Positions 1 to 7,040 of a stretch of 64,000 nucleotides of DNA are shown piece after piece. Each line of letters opens with the position of its first letter. Position 1 is the first letter of the stretch. Source of the stretch: JAFKFH01 sp017307375 (GTDB taxonomy: Bacteria; Pseudomonadota; Alphaproteobacteria; Ferrovibrionales; Ferrovibrionaceae); NCBI GenBank assembly GCA_965229335.1, contig OZ245874.1, positions 558,001 through 622,000 on the forward strand, written 5' to 3'. Both the position numbers and the translations under genes were made by a program. Under the pieces are notes generated by a model. The model worked only from the letters and a program-made list of their open reading frames with translations, was not told the origin of the DNA and searched no databases.

Positions 1-126
1 CGACGACCCGTCGATCACCTTGCGGCCCTGCTGGTCGAACAGGTAGATGCCCTCGGCGCGGTCGACCAGCGGCCGGCGCAGGCGGGTCTGGTAGAACAGA
101 TGCGAAGGCCGGCGCTCCAGCGTCAT
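1..126 (-). CDS. Class III (PLP-dependent) aminotransferase, N-terminal fragment
   Basis: Only the first 42 codons are in the window; the gene runs off the left edge. The visible peptide begins MTLERRPSHLFYQ and contains VDRAEGIYLFDQQGRKVIDG, the N-terminal segment of class III omega-amino acid transaminases, where 'G-x-Y-L-x-D-x-x-G-R-x-x-I-D' precedes the cofactor domain. These enzymes move an amino group between an amine or amino acid and an oxo acid in the cytosol. Its ATG overlaps the stop of the upstream formamidase-like gene in an ATGA junction, so the two are translationally coupled. The PLP lysine lies outside the window, so the assignment rests on the N-terminus alone. Confidence 0.75.
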   Translation of the reverse strand, partial: MTLERRPSHLFYQTRLRRPLVDRAEGIYLFDQQGRKVIDGSS

Positions 127-1736
127 GATTTCACTCCGAGATAACGATCCAACACATTGCGGGTGACCTGCTCGACCATGGCGTCGCGCCGCTTCAGCCC
201 GGCGACCCATTCGCAGCTGCCGGCATGGAACACCTCGCCCCTGCCACGCGGAAAGTTGACGATCATGCCGCAGCCGCGCTTGACCCGGTCGACCGATGCC
301 GGGCTGTCGTCGCCGATCAGCGTGGTGGCGGCAAAGCGCGCGTCGTCGTCGGACAGGAACTGGTCGTCGGCGGCGATCACGTCGCTTTCCTCCTTCAGCG
401 ACGACAGGCCCAGCGCCAGGATGACGAGACCGTCGGGCGTGCCCTCGATGCCGGTCGGTTCGGGCAGGCCGCCGCGGATGACGTAGTCGAGGCCGTCGAC
501 CTCGTAGCCGAAGACATGGCCGTCGGCGCCGAGGATATCGCCGTAATAGAGGCCGGTGCCGGCGAAGGCCCAATGATCGGGTCGGTAGACCGGGAAGCCG
601 CGCGTGCCGCGCGGGGCGCAGCCGCCCCAGCCGACATAGAGGCCGCGGGTGGCGTTCAGCCCGAAGGTCATGGCGCCGGGCCGGCCGACCTCGGGGGCTT
701 CCCAGGATGTCGTGGTGCGGGACTTGTCCTGCTGACGGTAGACCGGGTCCTCGGCGCGGGCGCGATATTTGTAGCAGGTCTGGCGCCTGCCCTCGTCCTC
801 CAGCCGGGTCTGCCACATGAAGTTCCCGGCGAAGCGGGCGACGCGGCCGCCGCGTTCGACATAGGCGTCGATCGCGTCGCGCATCTCCCAGGTCCAGTAC
901 TCGTCATGGCCGACGCAGACGACCACGGCGTAGCCGTCGAGGATCGCCGGATCGAACTGCAGCTCGTGCTGGCTGCACAGGTCGACGGCGTAGCCCTGGC
1001 GCTCGGCCCAGCGGAAGAAGAGGCTGTCATAGCTGGCCCAGCCCGCCGAGGCGTATTTCTTCGAATGGCCGGACGCGAACGCCCATTCCATGTGCGGATA
1101 GCGGGGTACGGTGGCCGGCGGCAGCGTGCCCGACAGCGGAACGCGCGGCGCGTCGTCCGGCAGGCGGACGAAGCCGCGGCAGAACGGCCGCTGGGTCGAG
1201 ACGGTCGTGGCGTACTGATTGCGGTTGGGGCCGGTGATGCCCTGGTAATGGTTGGACCCGCCCCAGGTGTTGTAGCTGGTCCACGAGCCGGTCGCGGCGA
1301 TCTGCAGGATCCGGCCAGGCTTGGGCCCGCGCGTCGGCCGCACGATGAACAGGTGGTCGTAGGTGGCGCCATCAGCCGTCAGCGTGACCCGGTAGGCGCC
1401 CGACGGCCAGTCGGGCGGAATCGCGAAGCGGTGGCTGACCTCCCAGCCGCAGCCGGTGACCGAGCACTGGTCGGGCGTTTCCTGCCAGCGGCAGGGCAGG
1501 CCGCGGGCCGCCATCATCGGCCGCAGCGCGGCGCCGTCGCGTAGGATCGCGAGATCATATGTCGAGGCGGTGGCCGAGACATGCAGCGACACGGTCTCGC
1601 CGGCGGCATAGGCGTAACGATCGGTATAGGCCCAGATCTCCGCCCGCGGCGCGTCCATGCCCGGGTATTCGTAGTAGTGGCCGAGCACCGCCTCGCGGCG
1701 CTGTTCCGGCGTCAGGCCGTAATCGGTGAAGGTCAT
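123..1736 (-). CDS. N,N-dimethylformamidase large (beta) subunit-like hydrolase
   Basis: Predicted cytosolic amidohydrolase of 537 residues, resembling the large subunit of N,N-dimethylformamidase, which hydrolyses an N-substituted amide at a mononuclear iron held by Tyr and Glu side chains. Visible hallmarks are an N-terminal beta-sandwich-like part (residues about 35-130), ATGSWTSYNTWGGSNHY, the family signature VGHDEYWTWEMRDAI in the middle, and a C-terminal HAGSCEW that may supply the acidic ligand. I chose the ATG at 1736 (MTFTDYGLTPEQ) because the longer frame runs through low-complexity non-coding sequence towards the transporter gene. It is coupled to the aminotransferase by ATGA overlap and lies 136 bp after the ABC ATPase. 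No small-subunit gene is visible, so the substrate may differ from dimethylformamide. Confidence 0.75.
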   Translation of the reverse strand: MTFTDYGLTPEQRREAVLGHYYEYPGMDAPRAEIWAYTDRYAYAAGETVSLHVSATASTYDLAILRDGAALRPMMAARGLPCRWQETPDQCSVTGCGWEVSHRFAIPPDWPSGAYRVTLTADGATYDHLFIVRPTRGPKPGRILQIAATGSWTSYNTWGGSNHYQGITGPNRNQYATTVSTQRPFCRGFVRLPDDAPRVPLSGTLPPATVPRYPHMEWAFASGHSKKYASAGWASYDSLFFRWAERQGYAVDLCSQHELQFDPAILDGYAVVVCVGHDEYWTWEMRDAIDAYVERGGRVARFAGNFMWQTRLEDEGRRQTCYKYRARAEDPVYRQQDKSRTTTSWEAPEVGRPGAMTFGLNATRGLYVGWGGCAPRGTRGFPVYRPDHWAFAGTGLYYGDILGADGHVFGYEVDGLDYVIRGGLPEPTGIEGTPDGLVILALGLSSLKEESDVIAADDQFLSDDDARFAATTLIGDDSPASVDRVKRGCGMIVNFPRGRGEVFHAGSCEWVAGLKRRDAMVEQVTRNVLDRYLGVKS

Positions 1737-1872
1737 GGCGTGAATGCTCCAAGCTCGATCATAGTGCCGATGCAGGCCGGCAAACACCGATATGGGCGCG
1801 TGATGGTGCCTTGAAGGGCCGACGACTGGCCTTGTCGGGACAGGCCTTCCGGGCGACGGATGGGTGTGCGTG

Positions 1873-2631
1873 TCATGCCGCGAGATACTTGCGCAGGAAG
1901 TTGCGGGTGCGATCGTGGCGCGGCCTGGTGAAGATCTCGCCCGGCGGGCCTTCCTCGACCACCACGCCGCCGTCCATGAACAGGATCCGGTCGGCGACAT
2001 CGCCGGCAAAGCGCATCTCGTGGGTCACGATCAGCATGGTCATGTGCTCGGCGGCCAGCTGCTTCATCACCAGGTTGACCTCGTCGACCAGTTCCGGATC
2101 CAGGGCGGACGTCGCCTCGTCGAACAGCATCACCTTGGGCTGCATCGCCAGGGCGCGGGCGATCGCCACGCGCTGCTTCTGCCCGCCCGACAGCTTGGAC
2201 GGATAGTAGTCGATCCGGTCGGCCAGCCCCACCTTGGCCAGCAGGTCGCGGGCCAGCTCGTCGGCTTCGCGCCGGCCCAGTCCCTTCAGCAGCATCGGTG
2301 CCATGGTGATGTTCTCGCGCGCGGTCAGATGCGGGAACAGGTTGAAGTGCTGGAACACCATGCCCATCTGCTGGCGCACCGCGTTGATGTGGCGCTCGAA
2401 GGCGCTGCCCGAGAGCCTGGCGTTGACCAGCACGCCGTCGAGATGGATCTCGCCGCCGTCGAGGGTTTCCAGGTGATTGATCGCGCGGAGCAGCGTGCTC
2501 TTGCCCGAACCCGACGGGCCGATGATCGCGATGATCCGGCCGCGCGCGACGGTCAGGTCGATGCCCTTCAGCACCTCGACGTCGCCGAAGCGCTTAATGG
2601 CCTGCCGCACCTGAACCATGGGCATCGTCAT
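1873..2631 (-). CDS. Polar amino acid ABC transporter, ATP-binding protein
   Basis: 252-residue cytoplasmic ATPase of the GlnQ/HisP type that powers import of an amino acid-like solute. Visible elements are Walker A GPSGSGKSTLLRAIN, Q-loop region MVFQHFNLFPHLT, ABC signature LSGGQKQRVAIARALA, Walker B VMLFDEATSALDPELV and the switch histidine in LIVTHEM. The EATSALDPEL wording is typical of the amino acid importer subfamily. The start is the ATG at 2631, overlapping the stop of the upstream permease in an ATGA junction. It is the last transporter gene of a four-gene operon that probably continues into the formamidase-like hydrolase. Confidence 0.93.
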   Translation of the reverse strand: MTMPMVQVRQAIKRFGDVEVLKGIDLTVARGRIIAIIGPSGSGKSTLLRAINHLETLDGGEIHLDGVLVNARLSGSAFERHINAVRQQMGMVFQHFNLFPHLTARENITMAPMLLKGLGRREADELARDLLAKVGLADRIDYYPSKLSGGQKQRVAIARALAMQPKVMLFDEATSALDPELVDEVNLVMKQLAAEHMTMLIVTHEMRFAGDVADRILFMDGGVVVEEGPPGEIFTRPRHDRTRNFLRKYLAA

Positions 2632-3287
2632 CGCGTGACCTCGACTTTCTTCTCGATGCGGCCGAGGCCGAATTCCAGCACGGCGTTCAGGCCATAGTAG
2701 AGCGCCGCGGCGGTGATGTAGAATTCGAACGGCCGGAAGGTTTCGGATATGGCGAGCTGCGAGGCATGCACCAGCTCGGCCACGCCGATCACCGAGACCA
2801 GCGCCGATTCCTTCAGCAGCGCGATCAGGTTGTTGCCCAGCGGCGGGACCACGTTGCGGATCGCCTGGGGCACGACGACATGACGAAAGCTCTGATAGCG
2901 GCTCAGCCCGAGGCTGCGCGCGCCTTCGTTCTGTCCGGGATCGACCGCGACGATCGCGGCCCGGATCACGTCGGCGTTGTAGACGGCGAAATGCAGTCCC
3001 AGCCCGATGATGCCGGCAGCCAGGGCCGGGATATCGATGCCGATCTGCACCAGTCCGAAATAGATCAGGAACAGTTGCAGCAGCAACGGCGTGCCCATGA
3101 ACAGCCAGGCGACGAACCTGACCGGCAGCCGGATCGGCCACGGCGCGTAGAGGGCGGCCAGGGCAAAGCCGATGCCGCCGAAGAAGGCCAGCACGGCCGC
3201 AGCCGCGGTCAGGAATGCCGTCCACCCGGCGCCGATCAGCAGGATGTTCCAGTAGTCCGCGACGACGGTAAAATCGAGACCCGGCAT
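2628..3287 (-). CDS. Polar amino acid ABC transporter, permease (second)
   Basis: 219-residue inner-membrane permease of the HisMQ/GlnP family with about five hydrophobic segments. It starts MPGLDFTVVADYWNILL, and the cytoplasmic EAA-type loop is visible as GARSLGLSRYQSFRHVVVPQA, which contacts the ATPase. GNNLIALLKESALVSVIGV is the usual C-terminal membrane motif of the family. Start and stop both form ATGA overlaps with the flanking transporter genes (start at 3287, stop at 2628), so translation is coupled. It pairs with the other permease, giving the heterodimeric membrane domain typical of histidine/lysine/glutamine importers. Confidence 0.93.
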   Translation of the reverse strand: MPGLDFTVVADYWNILLIGAGWTAFLTAAAAVLAFFGGIGFALAALYAPWPIRLPVRFVAWLFMGTPLLLQLFLIYFGLVQIGIDIPALAAGIIGLGLHFAVYNADVIRAAIVAVDPGQNEGARSLGLSRYQSFRHVVVPQAIRNVVPPLGNNLIALLKESALVSVIGVAELVHASQLAISETFRPFEFYITAAALYYGLNAVLEFGLGRIEKKVEVTR

Positions 3288-3934
3288 CAGCGCACCGCGA
3301 ACCGGCCGTCGATCCAGGCGATCGCCCTGGCCGTCGCGTGGATGACGAGCAGATAGAGTGCCGCGGCGATGGCGAACATCTCGAATGGCTTGTAGGTCGA
3401 GCCGATATAACGCTGCGCGGTATAGGTCAGCTCGACCACCGAGATCGCCGAGACCAGCGCCGATCCCTTGATCAGCGCGATCGCATTGACGCCCAGCGGC
3501 CGGATCATCAGCCGCGCCGCCTGGGGCAGCACGACCTTGCGCAGGGCTTGAAAGCGGCCGAGGCCGAGGCTGCGCGCCGCCTCCGCCTGGCCGCGATCGA
3601 CCGAGAGCAGGGCGCCGCGGATCGTCTCGGTCATGTAGGCGCCGATATTGACCCCGAGGCCGATGACGCCGGCGGCGAAGGGGTCGAGGTTGATGCCTAC
3701 CTGCGGGCCGCCGAAATAGAGCACGAACAATTGGATCAGCGCCGGCGTGCCGCGGAAGATGCTGACATAGACGGTGCCGATCGCCGCCAGGACGGGGTGG
3801 CGCGACAGGCGTGCCGCGGCCCCCAACCCGGCCAGGACCAGGCCGAGGGCCAGCGCCAGGAACGAGATCCGCACGGTCAGCCACGCCGCCTCGACGAAGA
3901 ACGGCGCGACCTTGACCATCAGGGCGAAATCCAT
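3287..3934 (-). CDS. Polar amino acid ABC transporter, permease (first)
   Basis: 215-residue HisMQ-family permease, partner of the downstream permease. The protein starts MDFALMVKVAPFF and has about five membrane segments. The EAA loop reads EAARSLGLGRFQALRKVVLPQA, and VNAIALIKGSALVSAISVVEL is the conserved segment after it. It follows the solute-binding protein gene by 26 bp and overlaps the next permease by an ATGA junction. The two permeases are clearly related to each other, as expected for a duplicated heterodimer. The transported compound cannot be read from the permeases alone. Confidence 0.92.
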   Translation of the reverse strand: MDFALMVKVAPFFVEAAWLTVRISFLALALGLVLAGLGAAARLSRHPVLAAIGTVYVSIFRGTPALIQLFVLYFGGPQVGINLDPFAAGVIGLGVNIGAYMTETIRGALLSVDRGQAEAARSLGLGRFQALRKVVLPQAARLMIRPLGVNAIALIKGSALVSAISVVELTYTAQRYIGSTYKPFEMFAIAAALYLLVIHATARAIAWIDGRFAVR

Positions 3935-3960
3935 GGCGCTGGTACCCGATCAGATGGCGA

Positions 3961-4734
3961 TCAGCGGATGTCGCTGCCGACCCACTGCATCGCGATCTTG
4001 TTGTAGGTGCCGTCGGCCATCATCTCGTCCAGTGCCTTCTGCATCGCCTTGGCCAGATCGGGGTTGTCCTTGCGGATGGCGATGCCGATGGCGACCGAGC
4101 CGCCCTCGATGCCGGGGGTGTCGAGCTGGCGGATCTTCTCGCCGCTTTCCTTGACCGCGACGCGGATCGGGATGTTGTCGACGACGATGGCGTCGATGCG
4201 GCCGGCCTTCAGCTCCAGCAGCAGTTCGGGCAGGCCCTTGTAGGTGCGGATGGTCCAGCCGCCCTGGTCGCGGGCCCATTTCTCATGGGTTTCGCCCAGC
4301 GTCACGCCGATGGTCTTGCCCTTGAGGTCGGCCATGGTCTTGACCGCCGAAGCCTCGGCGACGAAGACGCCGCGGCCGGCATGGTAATAGGGGCCGACAA
4401 AGTCGACGACCTTCTGGCGCGCCTCGGTGATGGTCATCGAGCCGACGATGGTGTCGTATTTCTTGGCGAGCAGGCCGGCGATGATGCCGTCCCAGGCCGT
4501 CGTCACGATCTCGCCCTTGACGCCGATGCGCCGGGCGATTTCCTGGCCGATCGAGGCGTCGAAGCCGACGACCTCGTTCTTGTCGTTGACGAAGTTGAAC
4601 GGGGGATAGGCACCGGTCATTGCGATCTTCATCACCCCGGCCTTCTTGATGTCGGCCAGTTCGTCGGCCTGGGCGGGGGCCGCCACCGCGATCAGCGCCG
4701 CGAGCGCCAATCCGAGCGAAAACAGCGTCTTCAT
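3961..4734 (-). CDS. Polar amino acid ABC transporter, periplasmic substrate-binding protein
   Basis: 257-residue periplasmic binding protein, first gene of the importer operon. A Sec signal peptide (MKTLFSLGLALAALIAVAAP, cleavage likely after AQA at about residue 23) precedes the family 3 solute-binding fold. Family signatures are MTGAYPPFNFVNDKNEVVGF, FDASIGQEIARRIGV, GSMTITEARQKVVDFVGPYY and the late IAIRKDNPDLAKAMQKALDE. A purine-rich ribosome-binding stretch containing AGGAGGAGG lies just upstream of the ATG. The divergent LysR gene, 94 bp away, is the likely regulator. The context with an aminotransferase and an amidase-like hydrolase suggests an amino acid or N-substituted amide as cargo (inference). 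Confidence 0.93.
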   Translation of the reverse strand: MKTLFSLGLALAALIAVAAPAQADELADIKKAGVMKIAMTGAYPPFNFVNDKNEVVGFDASIGQEIARRIGVKGEIVTTAWDGIIAGLLAKKYDTIVGSMTITEARQKVVDFVGPYYHAGRGVFVAEASAVKTMADLKGKTIGVTLGETHEKWARDQGGWTIRTYKGLPELLLELKAGRIDAIVVDNIPIRVAVKESGEKIRQLDTPGIEGGSVAIGIAIRKDNPDLAKAMQKALDEMMADGTYNKIAMQWVGSDIR

Positions 4735-4828
4735 CCTCTCAACCTCCTCCTGTCAGATCGGAGAATGCTTGCTTTCGGGGCATCATTTGCCAAATAGATA
4801 ATGGAAATAGCGATCATCGGTTTATGGA
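4735..4828. promoter_or_regulatory. Divergent intergenic control region between binding-protein and LysR genes
   Basis: 94-bp spacer between two divergent genes. It contains an A/T-rich core around 4788-4812 in an otherwise G/C-rich region, with CCA and TGG half-sites nine bases apart (CCAAATAGATAATGG), compatible with a T-N11-A LysR box. This is the expected place for the LysR protein to bind and control both its own gene and the importer operon. No exact -35/-10 pair can be assigned with confidence. Confidence 0.35.
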
Positions 4829-5830
4829 ATGACAAGACGCGCCGAACGCCTAGCCTGGGATCTCGACTGGAACCTGCTGCGCACCTTCATGGTGATCGTC
4901 GAGGAGCAGTCGATCACGGCGGCCGCCGACCGGCTGGGCCTGAAGCAGCCGACCTTGAGCAATGCGCTGCGGCGGCTGGAGGACCGGCTGGGCCGTCGGC
5001 TGATCGAGCGCAAGCCGAACCAGTTCCGCGTCACCGCGGTCGGGCGGCTGCTGTATCAGGAATGCGTCGAGCTGTTCGGCACGGTCTCGCGCCTGCCGAT
5101 CCTGCTGCGCGACGTGGAGGACGAGATCTCGGGCCATGTCGCGATCGCGCTGGCGAGCCACGTGGTGTCGCCGGTGCTGGACGACGCGCTGGCCGATTTT
5201 CACCAGGCGCACCCGAAGGCGAGCTTCAAGATCGCGGTTTCGACCAGCCAGGATGTGGCGACCGCCGTCGCCCAGAAGCGGGCCTCATTCGGCCTCTGCC
5301 TGGTCCATACCGAGGATCCGCGGCTGACCTACGAGGTGGCCTATCGCGAATTCTTCGGCTTTTTCTGTGGGCCGAAACATCGTCTGTTCGGGCGACAGGG
5401 GTTGAGCCTCGGGGATCTGCGGGGCGAGACGTCGGTGTCGTTCCAGACCGACCATCCCGCCGATGCCCTCCGCCGGGTGGCGCTGCTGCGGGCACAGGCG
5501 CAACTCGACGAGGGTGTCATAGGCGTCTCGTCGAGCCTGGAGGAAGTCCGGCGGATGATCGTGGCGGGGCTGGGCCTCGGGCCCCTGCCCCTGCATGTCG
5601 CCGCCCGCGACGAGCGCGACGGCCTGTTGTGGCGTTTGCCGCCCTATGACGATCCGCCGGCGGTCGACATCTATCTGGTCGCGCACCCGCAGGCGAACCT
5701 GAACCGGGCAGAGGCCGGCCTGCTGGCGTTGCTGCGCCGGCGGATCGCCACGCTGCCGCTGGCCCGGCGAACCTACGGGCCGGATCCGGCGGCGGCCGCT
5801 GCGGGTGGCTTTCCGCTTATTTCACGCTGA
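4829..5830 (+). CDS. LysR-family transcriptional regulator
   Basis: 333-residue DNA-binding regulator. The N-terminal winged helix reads LDWNLLRTFMVIVEEQSITAAADRLGL with KQPTLSNALRRLEDRLG as the recognition part (residues about 12-60). A periplasmic-binding-protein-like effector domain follows from about residue 95 (HVAIALASHVVSPVL) to the C-terminus. It is divergent from the amino acid importer operon, the classic LysR arrangement, so it most likely senses the imported compound or a derivative and regulates that operon (inference). The start at 4829 leaves a short lead-in before the HTH; an internal start is possible but no better one is visible. Confidence 0.88.
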   Translation: MTRRAERLAWDLDWNLLRTFMVIVEEQSITAAADRLGLKQPTLSNALRRLEDRLGRRLIERKPNQFRVTAVGRLLYQECVELFGTVSRLPILLRDVEDEISGHVAIALASHVVSPVLDDALADFHQAHPKASFKIAVSTSQDVATAVAQKRASFGLCLVHTEDPRLTYEVAYREFFGFFCGPKHRLFGRQGLSLGDLRGETSVSFQTDHPADALRRVALLRAQAQLDEGVIGVSSSLEEVRRMIVAGLGLGPLPLHVAARDERDGLLWRLPPYDDPPAVDIYLVAHPQANLNRAEAGLLALLRRRIATLPLARRTYGPDPAAAAAGGFPLISR

Positions 5831-5878
5831 AGTGTAATACTATTACGGCGTGTGACGAGGCCGCGCGCGCGACAGCGA

Positions 5879-6085
5879 TCAGATCAGCCGGCGGGCGCCG
5901 GGCAGCGGGATGCCGTCGAACGAGATCCGCACGGGCTGCTCGGGTTCGACGCTTTCCGGGGCCTGTTCGATCCAGCGGCCACGGATCAGCTTGAAGACCA
6001 CCTGCGCCTCGTCATCGGCAGAGCCGACCGACAGTTCCGTTTCGCGTGCGTCCTTCATGCGCAGACTCCGTACCCCGGGCTTCAA
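5879..6085 (-). CDS. Small hypothetical protein
   Basis: 68-residue ORF between the LysR and response-regulator genes, ending PLPGARRLI. The alternative start at 6058 gives MKDARETELSVGSADD and 59 residues. Composition is soluble and acidic (DDEAQVVFKLIRGRWIEQAPESVEPEQPVRISFDG), with no membrane segment or known motif. It looks more protein-like than the two overlapping plus-strand frames, which are rich in Ser/Arg/Gln typical of shadow frames. Function is unknown and I do not recognise the family. Confidence 0.45.
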   Translation of the reverse strand: MKPGVRSLRMKDARETELSVGSADDEAQVVFKLIRGRWIEQAPESVEPEQPVRISFDGIPLPGARRLI

Positions 6086-6181
6086 GGCGCAGCAGTGGTC
6101 TCACCGCGCTGTTTGAAGAGTCGTCCAAACTGACGGCAGTCGCAAGAAACGGACGGTGACAAATGGGAACGAACTTGTTCC

Positions 6182-6940
6182 TTATGGAACGGCACGTGCC
6201 GTGCGGCGGTCCACATGTACCCGCTTTACGGGTGCGGCGAAGACGAGGCCGACGGCCTTCATCGTCTGGACCGGCAGGGCGACGCCGGTCTCGACCAGGG
6301 TCTTCTGGCGCAGCCGCCGCAACGAGGCGTCGAGGCCGCGGCTTTCCGGGCCGAGATCGTCGTAACCAAGTTCCGCGGCCAGCACCTGGCGCGAGACCGC
6401 GACCCCCGGCTGGCGGACGAGGCAATCGAGCAATTGGCTCTCCTTGCCGGTCAGCGCCACGACGCGGCCGTTCGGGGCCACCAGCCGCCACGTCTGCTGG
6501 TCGAAGGTCCACTGGTCGCCGGTCGCCATCGGCCCGTCGGCGCGGGTGCCGCGATCGCCCTGGACCCGGCGGTGCAGGTTGCGGGCGGCGGCGACCAGTT
6601 CCTCGCAATCGACCGGCTTGACGAAATAGAGATCGGCGCCGACCTCGAAACCGCGCAGGCGATCGGCCGGGGTGCCGCGGCCGGTGACGATGATGATGCC
6701 CATGCTGGTGCGCTGGCTGAGGAAATCGGCGATCTGGGTGCCGTCGGTATCCGGCAGGTTCAGGTCGATCACCGCCAGGTCGAACTCGGCCACCGCCATT
6801 TCGCGGTAGAACGCCATCCCCGATTCGACCGAGGTGACCGCGAAATCGGCCAGGCGCAGGTAATCGGCGATCGCCTCGCGCAGGTCCGGGTCGTCCTCGA
6901 CCAGGATGACGCTGATAGGCGATGTAAGGACGTCCGTCAT
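6182..6940 (-). CDS. OmpR-type DNA-binding response regulator
   Basis: 252-residue two-component response regulator. The receiver domain (residues 9-125) has the acidic pair Asp16-Asp17, phospho-acceptor Asp59 in DLAVIDLNLPD, the conserved Thr86 in IIIVTGRG and Lys108 in YFVKPV. The C-terminal winged helix (about 145-240) includes VVALTGKESQLLDCLV and ASLRRLRQK. It should receive phosphate from the divergently encoded sensor kinase starting 100 bp away. A palindrome lies in the spacer between the two genes. Targets are not evident from the sequence. Confidence 0.9.
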   Translation of the reverse strand: MTDVLTSPISVILVEDDPDLREAIADYLRLADFAVTSVESGMAFYREMAVAEFDLAVIDLNLPDTDGTQIADFLSQRTSMGIIIVTGRGTPADRLRGFEVGADLYFVKPVDCEELVAAARNLHRRVQGDRGTRADGPMATGDQWTFDQQTWRLVAPNGRVVALTGKESQLLDCLVRQPGVAVSRQVLAAELGYDDLGPESRGLDASLRRLRQKTLVETGVALPVQTMKAVGLVFAAPVKRVHVDRRTARAVP

Positions 6941-6988
6941 GATGCCTTGATGCCGCGCGTTGGATCGTTACGCTTAAGGTGCCTCTGC

Positions 6989-7008
6989 CGCTTGCTATAG
7001 TGCAAGCG
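6989..7008. promoter_or_regulatory. Palindrome with -10-like centre between response regulator and kinase
   Basis: Perfect 7-bp inverted repeat CGCTTGC / GCAAGCG around a 6-base centre TATAGT that matches the sigma70 -10 consensus in five of six positions. It lies 33 bp before the kinase start and 49 bp from the response-regulator start. A good -35 is not obvious (TTAAGG at 6974-6979 with a 16-bp spacer is weak). It could be a promoter/operator for the kinase gene or an autoregulatory site for the response regulator; the second role is inference. Confidence 0.4.
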
Positions 7009-7040
7009 TTCGATTTTCGCTCAGGGAAGTTAGACCGACG

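Noticed and set aside
123..2009. Longer start of the formamidase-like gene at 2009
   Set aside because: The extra 91 residues are low-complexity and overlap the ABC ATPase gene; the ATG at 1736 begins the family-like sequence.
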